From: Methylobacterium aquaticum
Lineage (GTDB): Bacteria > Pseudomonadota > Alphaproteobacteria > Rhizobiales > Beijerinckiaceae
Assembly (NCBI RefSeq): GCF_001043915.1
Contig: NZ_LABX01000045.1
Location: forward strand, 1-48,181
Length of the DNA stretch: 48,181 nucleotides
Direction: 5' to 3'
Of this stretch, positions 33,800 to 42,540 are shown piece by piece. Numbering within the stretch: position 1 is the first letter of the stretch; the number at the start of each line of letters is the position of its first letter. A model generated the notes under the pieces. That model did no database searches and was not told where the DNA came from. It saw only the letters and a program-made list of their open reading frames with translations. Both the position numbers and the translations under genes were made by a program.

Positions 33800-34789
33800 T
33801 TGGCCCACCCGCAAGTCCTTCGCGACATGGCGCTCTTCGTCGAGGTTGCGAAGCGGAAGAGCTTCAGTCAGGCCGCTGTGGCGCTCGACGTGCCGATCTC
33901 GTCCCTCTCCCGGCGCATCACCCAGTTCGAGACCTCGATCGGTCTGCGCCTGCTCGACCGCACCACCCGCAAGATCGTGCTGACTCCGCATGGCGAGGCG
34001 TATTACGAGCAGGCGACCCGCCTGGTGGAAGAGGCGCAGCGCACCTTCGACGAACTGATCGCGCAGGCGAAGGGGCCGAGCGGCCTCCTCAAGATCGCGG
34101 CGCCGCCCGATCCGTGGGTGCTGCGCCACCTCTCCGCCGTCGCCGGCGACTATGCGCGGCGCTATGCCCAGGTGCGGGTGCATCTCGACGTCTGGCCGCA
34201 TCTCGTCGACCTAGCCCAGGACGGCTACGACCTGGCGCTCGCCGTCGGGGCGCCGCGGGAGACCTCGATGATCACCCGCAAGGTGGCGCAGCTCGAGACC
34301 GGCCTGTTCGCCGCACCCGATTACCTCGACCGGGCCGGGCGGCCCGACACCCCGGCCGATCTCGCGCGGCACCAGGCGGTGCTGGTGGCGCCTTCGGCAT
34401 CCGGGACGTCGCCCGCGGCCGCATCGCCATCGGGAAGCTGGCCGCTGGAGCGGGACGACGCATCGGTCTCGGCCCGGGTCGGCCGCGCGGTCTCAAGCAA
34501 CAGCCAGGGCATGGCCCGGCGCCTCGTCACGTCGGGGCACGGGATCGGCCTCCTCCAGGTGATCGACGTCGAGCAGGATATGGAGGCCGGACGCCTGGAG
34601 CGGGTGCTGCCCGAATGGCGCGGCTTGCCGAACCCGGTCTACCTCGTCACGACCTCGCGGCTGCTCCCGGCCAAGACCCGCAGCTTCATCGCCTTCGCGT
34701 CGCGCCAGCTCGCGGAGCAGCTGGCACCCCGCGGCGTCACCCTGGACGAGGTCGAACTCGCCACCCTGTACGACCTTCAGGAGGCGTGA
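33800..34789 (+). CDS. LysR-family transcriptional regulator
   Basis: This 329-aa LysR regulator has an N-terminal winged helix-turn-helix (FVEVAKRKSFSQAAVALDVP, ISSLSRRITQFETSIGLRLL, DRTTRKIVLTPHGEAYYEQA) and a C-terminal effector domain (LLKIAAPPDPWVLRHLSAVA, GYDLALAVGAPRETSMITRK). The start codon is TTG, supported by GGAGG 7 nt upstream. The target and effector are unknown; it lies between argJ (divergent) and the phosphopantetheinyl transferase gene (same strand, 52 bp downstream). Confidence 0.9.
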   Translation: MAHPQVLRDMALFVEVAKRKSFSQAAVALDVPISSLSRRITQFETSIGLRLLDRTTRKIVLTPHGEAYYEQATRLVEEAQRTFDELIAQAKGPSGLLKIAAPPDPWVLRHLSAVAGDYARRYAQVRVHLDVWPHLVDLAQDGYDLALAVGAPRETSMITRKVAQLETGLFAAPDYLDRAGRPDTPADLARHQAVLVAPSASGTSPAAASPSGSWPLERDDASVSARVGRAVSSNSQGMARRLVTSGHGIGLLQVIDVEQDMEAGRLERVLPEWRGLPNPVYLVTTSRLLPAKTRSFIAFASRQLAEQLAPRGVTLDEVELATLYDLQEA

Positions 34790-34841
34790 CGCGGGCTGCC
34801 CGCCCGTGCTTTAGCGCGGGGGCGGGTGGGGGCGCGGCGAT

Positions 34842-35522
34842 GTGACGGACCTTTCGACTCTCGTGTTCACGGGCGGGGCCCTTGCGGTGGCGGTCCCGGC
34901 CGATGCGGTGGCTGCCCTGCCGCCGGAGCGCCGGGGATTGCCGCCGGACGAAGCGGCGCGCATCGCCCGCTTCCGGCAGCCGCAGGACCGTCACGAGCGC
35001 ATGGCGGCGCACGGGCTGCTGCGCCATCTGCTCGGATCCTGGCTCGGCCGAGACCCGGCCGGGCTCACGCTGGCGCGGGACGCGGGCGGCCGGCCCTTCC
35101 TCCCAGGGGCAGCCCTCGACCTGAACCTGAGCCATGGCGGCGGCTGGGTCGCTGTCGGCCTGTCGACCGTCGGTCGGATCGGCGTCGATGTCGAAGGCGC
35201 CGTCCGGCCGGTGGATTGGGACCGCCTGGCGCCGGTCTTCCTGCACCCGGCCGAACTCGCAGCCTATCGCGGCCTGCCAGCCGGGGCGCGGCCGCGCCGC
35301 GCGCTGGAATTCTGGTCGGTCAAGGAAGCGTGCCTGAAGGCGACTGGCGAGGGGCTGGTCGCCGAGCCGTGCTCGGTCTGGTTGACGCCGGACGGCGCGG
35401 CCTGGCGCTTGGAGCGGGCGGGGCTGTCGCTGCGGGCGGCGTCACGGGTCCTGCCGGATGGGGCGCGCTTCGCCTGGGCGGCGGCGGAGGGAGTCGAGGT
35501 GGTGGTCGCGGTCGCGGGTTGA
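34842..35522 (+). CDS. 4'-phosphopantetheinyl transferase (Sfp type)
   Basis: This 226-aa Sfp-superfamily enzyme transfers phosphopantetheine from CoA to a carrier-protein Ser. Motifs: LNLSHGGGWVAVGLS (substrate His), RIGVDVEGAVRPVDWD (Mg-binding Asp and Glu) and ALEFWSVKEACLKATGEGL (WSVKEA-K signature). The target could be a polyketide or non-ribosomal peptide synthetase or another carrier protein, but none lies in the window. The GTG start follows a G-rich leader. A small hairpin lies after the stop. Confidence 0.9.
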   Translation: MTDLSTLVFTGGALAVAVPADAVAALPPERRGLPPDEAARIARFRQPQDRHERMAAHGLLRHLLGSWLGRDPAGLTLARDAGGRPFLPGAALDLNLSHGGGWVAVGLSTVGRIGVDVEGAVRPVDWDRLAPVFLHPAELAAYRGLPAGARPRRALEFWSVKEACLKATGEGLVAEPCSVWLTPDGAAWRLERAGLSLRAASRVLPDGARFAWAAAEGVEVVVAVAG

Positions 35523-35538
35523 TCGGCCGACTCTTGCC

Positions 35539-35555
35539 GTGGGCAAAATGCCCAC
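35539..35555 (+). terminator. Short hairpin after phosphopantetheinyl transferase gene
   Basis: GTGGGCA and TGCCCAC form a perfect 7-bp stem with an AAA loop, 16 nt after the stop codon. There is no U-tract, so the terminator role is tentative. Confidence 0.35.
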
Positions 35556-35671
35556 CTTCGTCCGACACGCTCGTTGCGTGTGAGCAGCCGGTTCCGTGCC
35601 GAAGTCGTCAATCCGGGCTCCGCGTCGCGGCTTCGGACTGACGACGACCGTGTCAAACAGGATCGAGCGCA

Positions 35672-35847
35672 TCATACCAACGGCCGAGGATGCTGACGCA
35701 TCGATTCGATCTCGGGCAGGCCCGAGATCGACGCGGCCGCTGATCCAATCTCGAATTCTCGATGCCAAGCGCAGATGTCCGGGACCTTGGGCTTGGCGAA
35801 AATTTAAGAACGGCACCAAAGGTCGTTTCCAACGACCGTTGGCATCA
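35672..35847 (-). repeat. Dispersed intergenic element, copy B (starts on rpoH stop)
   Basis: On the minus strand it opens TGATGCCAACGGTCGTTGG, where TGA is the rpoH stop codon, then AACGACCTTTGGTGCCGTTC and TTTTCGCCAAGC paired with GCTTGG. It closes with GATGCGTCAGCATCCTCGGC and CGTTGGTATGATG. The terminal sequences are inverted copies of each other (TGATGCCAACGGTCG versus TCATACCAACGGCCG). It carries an extra internal palindrome, GATCTCGGGC / GCCCGAGATC. Confidence 0.82.
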
Positions 35848-36726
35848 GACGTAGGCGCTCATCCCGGTGGCATCCGATTGCGGGAAGCGCTCTGCGAGAG
35901 CGCGGCGCAGCTTCTCGAGGGCGCGGTTCTCGATCTGGCGCACGCGCTCCTTGGAGATGCCGAGGCGGTGGCCGAGGGCCTCCAGGGTCGCCTGGTCTTC
36001 GGCGAGGCGCCGCTCGTGCAGGATGCGCAACTCGCGCTCGGACAACACGGTGAGCGCCTGCCGCAGCCAGGTCAGGCGGCGCTCGCCGTCGACGGCGTCG
36101 GAGACCGTCTCGTCGGGCAGGGGAGATGTGTCGACCAGAAAGTCGACCCGCTCGGCCGAGGCTTCGCCGTCATCGCCCACGGGGGCGTTGAGCGACATAT
36201 CCGGGCCCGAGAGGCGGGCATCCATCAGCGCCACGTCCTCGCGGGAGACGCCGATGGCGGTGGCAATGCGGCGATGGATCTCGTCACCGACGCGCTCGTC
36301 GGTCGATTGCATCAGCCGGGCGCGCAGGCGGCGGAGGTTGAAGAACAGGGCCTTCTGGGCCGAGGAGGTGCCGCCGCGGACGATTGACCAATTGCGCAGG
36401 ATGTAATCCTGGATCGACGCCCGGATCCACCAGGTCGCGTAGGTGGAGAAGCGCACGTCCCGCTCGGGCTCGAAGCGGGCGGCCGCTTCCATCAGGCCGA
36501 CATGGCCTTCCTGGACCAGATCCGCCATCGGCAGGCCGTAATGGCGGAAGCGGCCGGCAAGCGCGATCACGAGCCGCATATGGGCGGAGATCAGACGGTG
36601 CAGGGCCTGCTCGTCACGCTCGTCCTTCCAGCGCACCGCGAGGCCGCGCTCCTCCTCCCTTTCGAGGAAGGGGGCATCCATCGCAACTCGCACGAACTGC
36701 CGACGTATGCCTGCGATTTCCGCCAT
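35845..36726 (-). CDS. rpoH: RNA polymerase heat-shock sigma factor (RpoH/sigma-32 type)
   Basis: This 293-aa sigma-70 family factor has the sigma-32 layout: region 2 (HRLISAHMRLVIALAGRFRH, DLVQEGHVGLMEAAARFEPE, RFSTYATWWIRASIQDYIL), the RpoH box SSAQKALFFNLRRLRARLM, and region 4 (TLEALGHRLGISKERVRQIE-NRALEKLR). It directs transcription of chaperone and protease genes on heat or envelope stress. Alphaproteobacteria often have several RpoH paralogs, and which one this is cannot be decided here. GGAGG lies 5 nt before the ATG. Its TGA stop codon coincides with the start of the intergenic element copy B. Confidence 0.93.
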   Translation of the reverse strand: MAEIAGIRRQFVRVAMDAPFLEREEERGLAVRWKDERDEQALHRLISAHMRLVIALAGRFRHYGLPMADLVQEGHVGLMEAAARFEPERDVRFSTYATWWIRASIQDYILRNWSIVRGGTSSAQKALFFNLRRLRARLMQSTDERVGDEIHRRIATAIGVSREDVALMDARLSGPDMSLNAPVGDDGEASAERVDFLVDTSPLPDETVSDAVDGERRLTWLRQALTVLSERELRILHERRLAEDQATLEALGHRLGISKERVRQIENRALEKLRRALAERFPQSDATGMSAYV

Positions 36727-36956
36727 CCCCGCCTCCGCCGCTATGGTGAGCGCTGTGTATCGCGATGAGGCCCGGGCGCAGCATGACGCGCGCCCGTTAC
36801 ACCGCAAGGCCTGCGACAACGGCGAGACCACCCGGACGGTTCCCGCACCGCGAAAAAATCCCCAGCGGTGCGATTGCCTCGCGAACGCGGCAATCGCCTC
36901 GGCGTGACAGGGACGGGCAGGATGCGGGAGCGTCGGACCGAGGGGCCCGCACAGGC

Positions 36957-36984
36957 GAAAGCCCGGCACGGGGCCGGGCTTTCG
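36957..36984. terminator. Hairpin terminator after carD
   Basis: AAAGCCCGGC and GCCGGGCTTT pair around a short loop, 30 bp past the carD stop on its strand. The A and T runs at the stem ends give a short U-tract for the minus-strand transcript. It separates carD from rpoH. Confidence 0.7.
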
Positions 36985-37013
36985 TAGGGTGGCTGTCAGA
37001 GGAAAGGGAGGCG

Positions 37014-37607
37014 TCAGGCCGCCTCGGCCTCGTCTTGCAGGTCCTCGCCGTCGGCCTCGGCCTCCGCCTCGGCGCCCTTGGCCCGGCGCGGCGACTTGGC
37101 GAGGCTCTGCTCGATCAGCTTGAGCGACTCGGTGTCGGTGATGCGGTTCACCGCCGCGATCTCGCGCACCACCCGGTCGAGGGCCGCCTCGTAGAGCTGG
37201 CGCTCGGAATAGGATTGCTCGGGCTGGGCGTCCGAGCGGTAGAGATCGCGCACCACCTCGGTCACGGCGATCAGGTCGCCGGAATTGATCTTCGCCTCGT
37301 ATTCCTGTGCCCGGCGCGACCACATGGTGCGCTTCACCCGGGCGCGGCCGGTGAGCACGTCGAGCGCCTTCTTGACCAGCTCGGGCTCGGCGAGCTTGCG
37401 CATGCCGACCGAGTTCGCCTTGGCGGTCGGGACCCGCAGGACCATCTTGTCCTTCTCGAACGACACCACGAACAGCTCTAGCTTGTAGCCGGCGATCTCC
37501 TGCTCCTCGATGGCCGTGATGCGGCCGACGCCGTGGGCCGGGTACACGATCGCTTCGCCGGTCTTGAAGCCCTGCCGGGCGGCTGTCGTCTTCTTGGCGG
37601 TCGTCAT
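37014..37607 (-). CDS. carD: CarD-family RNA polymerase-binding regulator
   Basis: This 197-aa CarD/CdnL-type protein has the N-terminal RNA polymerase-interacting Tudor-like domain (FKTGEAIVYPAHGVGRITAI, LFVVSFEKDKMVLRVPTAKA) and the helical DNA-binding domain (RARVKRTMWSRRAQEYEAKI, GDLIAVTEVVRDLYRSD). An acidic Ala/Glu-rich tail (residues about 172-197) follows. It stabilises open complexes at rRNA and other promoters. It lies between fdxA and rpoH on the same strand, a conserved Rhizobiales neighbourhood. Confidence 0.94.
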   Translation of the reverse strand: MTTAKKTTAARQGFKTGEAIVYPAHGVGRITAIEEQEIAGYKLELFVVSFEKDKMVLRVPTAKANSVGMRKLAEPELVKKALDVLTGRARVKRTMWSRRAQEYEAKINSGDLIAVTEVVRDLYRSDAQPEQSYSERQLYEAALDRVVREIAAVNRITDTESLKLIEQSLAKSPRRAKGAEAEAEADGEDLQDEAEAA

Positions 37608-38046
37608 GCGGGGGTGGCCTCCAGGTCACCGTTCGCGGCAATGTCCGCGACCGGATCATTCATCCGGGTCAGGGCACCCGGCGAAAAATACGCGCCTGCC
37701 GGACGTCCTGAGGGGCGTCCGCCAGTCCCTGTCAAACCATAGCTAAGGAACGTCCGAACGCGCTGCGGACCGGATAAGATCCACCTCGGCTGATCGCATG
37801 CCGCCTCGCCCCATCGAAGAAATCCCGCTCGGTGGACGAAGGCCGCACGTCGGACGCAAGCGACGGCGATCAGGAACCTAGCACGAAGAGGCCAGAAAAT
37901 CAAAAAAATTCAGGCGCCCGGCATGGCTGCCCGGGCACCCTGCATGATGTTTCACCAGCGTAACGGGCCAATCGCAGACCGGCCATGCGGATCCGGCAGG
38001 GATGGCAACGGAGCAGCAACCATCCCGGCCGGATCGGTCGGACGGC
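37608..38046. promoter_or_regulatory. fdxA-carD intergenic region with carD upstream sequences
   Basis: This 439-bp gap contains TTGACA on the minus strand at 37730-37735, about 125 bp before the carD start, without a convincing -10. It also holds an A-rich patch (AAAATCAAAAAAATTCAGG) near 37895-37913. I see no gene, RNA or clear terminator for fdxA. Confidence 0.35.
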
Positions 38047-38385
38047 TCAGTCACCCGAGCCGGGATTGGCCGAGAAATGAGCCTCGAACTTGCCGGTCTT
38101 GCCGTCCCATTCCTTGGCGTCGGCCGGGGCAGCCTTCTTCTGGGTGATGTTGGGCCAGCTCTTCGCCATGTCGGCGTTCAGCTTCAGCCAGCTCTCCAGG
38201 CCCGGCTCGGTATCGGGCTTGATCGCCTCGGCCGGGCATTCCGGCTCGCACACGCCGCAATCGATGCATTCGTCCGGCTGGATGACGAGCATGTTCTCGC
38301 CCTCGTAGAAGCAGTCGACCGGACACACCTCCACGCAGTCCATGTACTTGCACTTGATGCAGTTCTCGGTGACGACGTAGGTCAT
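38047..38385 (-). CDS. fdxA: Seven-iron ferredoxin
   Basis: This 112-aa FdxA-type ferredoxin carries one 3Fe-4S and one 4Fe-4S cluster. The Cys pattern is C9-x7-C17-x3-C21 ([17 protein letters not shown]) and C40-x2-C43-x2-C46-x3-C50 ([12 protein letters not shown]). The C-terminal extension (about 60 residues, ending [12 protein letters not shown]) is typical of alphaproteobacterial FdxA. It acts as a cytoplasmic low-potential electron carrier. The ATG giving [17 protein letters not shown] fits all family members; the longer upstream frame is not supported. Confidence 0.95.
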   Translation of the reverse strand: MTYVVTENCIKCKYMDCVEVCPVDCFYEGENMLVIQPDECIDCGVCEPECPAEAIKPDTEPGLESWLKLNADMAKSWPNITQKKAAPADAKEWDGKTGKFEAHFSANPGSGD

Positions 38386-38550
38386 GGGCCGGTCAAACCT
38401 CGAAGGCTGAGCAGGGCGCTCGCGTGGCGCCCGGGGCATCTGGGGCGGGCCTTAGACCCGGGAGGCCGGGCTTGCAAGCCACCCTGTGGGGGGCGGCCTC
38501 GCGTTGCCCGGGCGCGTCGCCTTCGCGTCACGCTTTCGCCCGCGGGGCCG

Positions 38551-38841
38551 TCAGCCTGCATCGTCGGGCGAGGGGCCCGCCGAGAGATCGGCATAGAGCA
38601 GCCTCGCCTCGGGCGCCGGGCCCCGCCGCTCGCCGAGATCGAGCACCCGCACCGCCGCCGTGACGTGCTGAGCCGCGACCGTGACGACGTCGCCCACCGC
38701 CAGCGCCTTCGAGGGCGCGTCGGCCCGCTGGCCGTTCACCCGCACGAAGCCGTCCTCGATGAGGCGCGCGGCCAATGAGCGCGTCTTGGCGAAGCGCGCG
38801 AACCACAGCCACTTGTCGAGGCGCTGCCGGTCCGCGCGCAT
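38551..38841 (-). CDS. S4-domain RNA-binding protein (Hsp15-like)
   Basis: This 96-aa protein consists mainly of an S4 RNA-binding domain: QRLDKWLWFARFAKTRSLAA, RLIEDGFVRVNGQRADAPSK, ALAVGDVVTVAA. This matches HslR/Hsp15, which rescues stalled 50S subunits carrying nascent tRNA-peptide in E. coli; the same role here is inference. It lies 9 bp after the helicase gene on the same strand and is probably cotranscribed with it. Confidence 0.9.
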   Translation of the reverse strand: MRADRQRLDKWLWFARFAKTRSLAARLIEDGFVRVNGQRADAPSKALAVGDVVTVAAQHVTAAVRVLDLGERRGPAPEARLLYADLSAGPSPDDAG

Positions 38842-38850
38842 GGCGCCCGG

Positions 38851-41800
38851 TCAGCGCTTGTCGCCGTCCCTCGCCTCCATCTGCGCCTTGAGGGCGAGAA
38901 GCTTGGCGAAGGGGGAATCCGGATCCGGGGCGCGCTCGCGGCGGGGCGGCCGGGCCTCGTGCTGGCCGCCGTTGCGCGGGGCGCCGTCACGACGTTCCTG
39001 CGGCGGACGGCCTCCCTCGCGACCACCCGGATACGGCCCGCGCGGGGGACGCCCGTCGCGGCGACCCTCACCCCGGTTCTCGCTCCGGTTCTCGCCGCCA
39101 CGGCCCTCGAAGCGGGTCTCGGGCCGACCCTCGCCGGCGGGACGGCTCTCGCCCCCGCCGGCGGGGCGGCTCTCGCCCCGGTTGTCCGCCGGGCGCCGAT
39201 CGCCCCAGCGCTGGCCGTCGCGGGGCGCGCGATGATGGGCCCGCTGCTCCGCCGGCGCGCCCTCGCTCCCCTCGCCGCTGCGCGGATCGGGGCGTTGGAA
39301 GCCGCCGCGCGGGCGGCCGTCCCGCTGGCCTTCGCGCGACTGGCCGTCCTGCGGCCGGCCGCGGCCCTGGTGGCGCGGCGCATGGCTGCGCTGGTGGCGG
39401 TGCATCCGCCACACCTCGATCATGATCGGCTCCGCCGGCGCGGCGGGCTCACCCGTCGCCTCGGCCGTCTCCACGGGCGCAGTCTCGTCGGTCTCGCCCG
39501 CCGCGGCGTCGGTGGCCTCGACCGCGGCCGGCTCCTCGAATGCCGGCGCCTCGACCGCACCATCCTGGGCGACGGTCTCTTGAGCCGAAGCCTCTTCGGT
39601 CACGGCGTCCTGGGTGACGACGTCGTGGTGAGTGATGACGTCTTGCTGGGGGATGACGTCTTGGGTGGCGTCTTGGGTAACGGCCTCCTGGGCCGCAGCC
39701 TCCTGGGCCGCAGCCTCATGATAGGTCGCAGCCTCCTGGGCCGCCGCCTCCTGGGCCTGCTCCGTCGCCTCGGCCTGCACCGGCTCGGCGGCCGTCGCCT
39801 CGGCGGCCGTCGCGTGGTGACCGGCCTCCTCGCTCGGCGCCGTGTCCGCCGTCACGGCCTCGGCCTGCGCGTCGTCACCGGTCGCGGCATCCGCGGCCTC
39901 GCCTGCCTCCGCCGGAGCCTCGCCGGCTTCCACCACCTTCGGCTGCACCGGCACCATCGGGGCGGCCGGGCGCAGGGCCACGGTGATCGCCGGGCCGGGC
40001 CGGCGGTCGACGACGTAGCCGAGGGACTTCAGGATCGAGGCGAAATCCTCGCCCGAGCAGCCGACCAGCGAGGTCATGCCGACGGTCGGCACGAAGCCGT
40101 CCTTGTCGGCGGCGCCCGGAGGCGGCTCGCCCGGGGTGGTGCCGGGCACGTAGGCGATGGCCGGGCGGATCAGGTCGGCGAGGCGTTCCAGGATGTCGAC
40201 GCGCACCGCCCGGCCGCCGCAGACCCGGAAGCCGGCGGCGCGGTAGAGGCCCTTGGCGATCTCGGGATCGACCGGCATCGAGGTGCGGCCGGAGCCGGCG
40301 AGATGCGCGATCTCGTCGAGGCCTCGCTGGTCGAGGCCGCCATTCTGCAAGGCCCAGAGCTGCGCGGCGAGCGTGCGCGGCGCGGGCTTCAGCAGGGCCG
40401 GCATGGTGATGTGGTAGGCGCCGAAGCGCACGCCGTGCTTGCGAAGCGCCGCGCGGCCCTCCTGATCGAGGCTGCGCATCTCGTTGAGGACCTTGGCGCG
40501 CTCCAGCACGCCCAGCGCCTCCGCCACCTGGAAGCCGATGCCGCGGGCAAGGCCGGTCAGGTCGGCGGCGGTCTCCAGCTCCAGCGCGGGTCCGAGCAGG
40601 CGCACGATATGCGCCTTGAGCCAGGCGTTCAGCCGGGTCTCGACCTTCTCGCGGGCCGCGCCGGCGAGCTGCTCGTCGGCCAGCAGCCGCAGGCCCGGGG
40701 CGTAGAGCTTCTCGCCCGGGACGAGCTTGGCGACCGGGTTGCCGGTCCAGCGGATCGTGCCGTCATTCGAGAGCACCAGGGCGGCGTCGGCCGCGGCGGC
40801 GAACCGGTCGGCCCGCGCCTCGATCTCGCTCGCCAGCGCCTTCTCGGCGGCGCTGCGCAGGGTCTTGGCTTCCTGGCCCTCGGCGCCGGGATCCGGCACG
40901 AACTGGAACCCGTGCAGGTGGCCGACGTGCTGTCCCTCGACCGTCACGTCGCCGCCTGCGGTGATCTCAGCTTCCAACATGGTATTCTCTCTCAGGCGCC
41001 GCATCAGCACGCTGGTGCGCCGATCGACGAATCGACTCGCCAGCCGCTCGTGCAAGGCGTCGGACAGCCTGTCCTCTACCCGACGCGTCTCGCCCTGCCA
41101 ATGCTCCGGGTCGGCGAGCCAGTCCGGCCGATTCGCCACGAAGGTCCATGTTCGCACGTGAGCGATGCGCTGCGACAGGGCGTCGATGTCCCCGTCGGTG
41201 CGATCGACCATGGCGACGTGCTGGGAAAACCAGTCGACCGGGATCCGACCGGCCATGCCGCGCATCAGGAAGCGGAAGAGCTGGGCGATCAGGTCGGCAT
41301 GGGTCTGGATCGCCGATTTCCGATAATCCGGGACGCCGCAGACCGCCCAGAGCCGCTCGACCGCGCTCTTCGAGGTGGCGTAGTCGCGGATGTCGTCCTC
41401 CTTCGCCAGAAGGTCGAGGGCCGCCTCGTCGTCGCCGGTGGGAGCGCGGGTCAGGCCGCGTTCGGTCGGGTGCTCGCCGAGGCTGCGGCGCAGAGCGTCG
41501 ACCGAGTGGAAATCGAGGTCGGGGTTGCGCCATTGCAGCATCCGCAGCGGCTCGAAGGTGTGGCTCTCCAGGGCCTCCACCATCTCGGCTTCCAGCGGCG
41601 GGCAGCGCCCGGTGGTGCCGAAGGTGCCGTCGCGCAGGTGGCGCCCGGCGCGTCCGGCGATCTGCGCCATCTCGGAAGGGGAGAGATCGCGGAAGCGCGT
41701 GCCGTCGAACTTGCGGTTCGACGCGAAGGCGACGTGGTCGACGTCGAGGTTGAGCCCCATGCCGACGGCGTCGGTCGCCACCAGGTAATCGACCTCGCCG

Positions 41801-42456
41801 GACTGGTAGAGCTCGACCTGGGCGTTGCGGGTGCGGGGCGAGAGGGCGCCGAGCACCACCGCGGCGCCGCCGCGCTGGCGCCGCAGCAATTCGGCGATGG
41901 CATAGACCTCCTCGGCCGAGAACGCCACGATGGCGCTGCGCTGGGGCAGGCGCGAGAGCTTGCGGCTGCCGGCGAAGCTCAGCTGCGACAGGCGCGGCCG
42001 GGTGGTGACGTGGATGCCGGGGATCAGCGCTTTGACCAGCGGCTCCATCGTGGCCGAGCCGATCAGCAGCGTCTCCTCGCGGCCACGCTGGTGCAGCAGG
42101 CGGTCGGTGAAGGTGTGGCCGCGGTCGCGGTCGGCACCGAGCTGGATCTCGTCGATGCCGACGAAATCGACCTCGCTGTCCCGCGGCATCGCCTCGGCGG
42201 TGCAGATCCAGTAGCTCGGCCGGTGCGGCTTGATCTTCTCCTCGCCGGTGACGAGGGCGACCCGCTCGGGTCCGATCCGCTCGACCACGCGGTGATAGAC
42301 CTCGCGGGCGAGGAGCCGCAGCGGCAAACCGATCATGCCGGTCGGGTGGCCGAGCATCCGCTCGATGGCGAGGTGGGTCTTGCCGGTATTGGTGGGACCG
42401 AGCACCGCCGTGGCGCCGCGCAAGCGGGCCTGCGGTGAGAGGGAACGGCGCGTCAT
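38851..42456 (-). CDS. SUV3-like RNA helicase with long disordered RG-rich tail
   Basis: This 1201-aa protein is a superfamily 2 helicase of the SUV3 group. Motif I is GPTNTGKTHLAIERMLGHPT near residue 20, motif II FVGIDEIQLGADRDRGHTF, motif III LLIGSATM, and motifs V-VI DYLVATDAVGMGLNLDVDH and SEMAQIAGRAGRHLRDGTFG. A helical SUV3 C-terminal domain follows to about residue 830. The remaining third is low-complexity: an Ala/Glu/Gln-acidic segment (about 830-1010) with QEAAAQEA-type repeats, then a strongly basic Arg/Gly-rich segment (about 1013-1190). Mitochondrial SUV3 works in RNA degradation; the basic tail probably binds RNA. The huge open frame on the opposite strand is a GC artefact. Confidence 0.92.
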   Translation of the reverse strand: MTRRSLSPQARLRGATAVLGPTNTGKTHLAIERMLGHPTGMIGLPLRLLAREVYHRVVERIGPERVALVTGEEKIKPHRPSYWICTAEAMPRDSEVDFVGIDEIQLGADRDRGHTFTDRLLHQRGREETLLIGSATMEPLVKALIPGIHVTTRPRLSQLSFAGSRKLSRLPQRSAIVAFSAEEVYAIAELLRRQRGGAAVVLGALSPRTRNAQVELYQSGEVDYLVATDAVGMGLNLDVDHVAFASNRKFDGTRFRDLSPSEMAQIAGRAGRHLRDGTFGTTGRCPPLEAEMVEALESHTFEPLRMLQWRNPDLDFHSVDALRRSLGEHPTERGLTRAPTGDDEAALDLLAKEDDIRDYATSKSAVERLWAVCGVPDYRKSAIQTHADLIAQLFRFLMRGMAGRIPVDWFSQHVAMVDRTDGDIDALSQRIAHVRTWTFVANRPDWLADPEHWQGETRRVEDRLSDALHERLASRFVDRRTSVLMRRLRENTMLEAEITAGGDVTVEGQHVGHLHGFQFVPDPGAEGQEAKTLRSAAEKALASEIEARADRFAAAADAALVLSNDGTIRWTGNPVAKLVPGEKLYAPGLRLLADEQLAGAAREKVETRLNAWLKAHIVRLLGPALELETAADLTGLARGIGFQVAEALGVLERAKVLNEMRSLDQEGRAALRKHGVRFGAYHITMPALLKPAPRTLAAQLWALQNGGLDQRGLDEIAHLAGSGRTSMPVDPEIAKGLYRAAGFRVCGGRAVRVDILERLADLIRPAIAYVPGTTPGEPPPGAADKDGFVPTVGMTSLVGCSGEDFASILKSLGYVVDRRPGPAITVALRPAAPMVPVQPKVVEAGEAPAEAGEAADAATGDDAQAEAVTADTAPSEEAGHHATAAEATAAEPVQAEATEQAQEAAAQEAATYHEAAAQEAAAQEAVTQDATQDVIPQQDVITHHDVVTQDAVTEEASAQETVAQDGAVEAPAFEEPAAVEATDAAAGETDETAPVETAEATGEPAAPAEPIMIEVWRMHRHQRSHAPRHQGRGRPQDGQSREGQRDGRPRGGFQRPDPRSGEGSEGAPAEQRAHHRAPRDGQRWGDRRPADNRGESRPAGGGESRPAGEGRPETRFEGRGGENRSENRGEGRRDGRPPRGPYPGGREGGRPPQERRDGAPRNGGQHEARPPRRERAPDPDSPFAKLLALKAQMEARDGDKR

Positions 42457-42540
42457 CGGGTCGGACAGACATCCTCGGGGCGATTGGCAGCAGCCGCCGC
42501 GCCGTCCCGAACTCGGCGCCGGAGCCGTCGCGCGACCCCT

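Noticed and set aside
37895..37915. A-rich patch between carD and fdxA as a phage or attachment site
   Set aside because: There is no flanking repeat, integrase or tRNA gene; it is simply an AT-rich intergenic segment.
38959..42438. An open frame of 1159 codons on the plus strand
   Set aside because: It is exactly antisense to the SUV3-like helicase, its composition is the Leu/Ala/Gly/Arg-rich pattern produced by the complement of GC-rich genes, and no protein motif is visible. It is a shadow frame.
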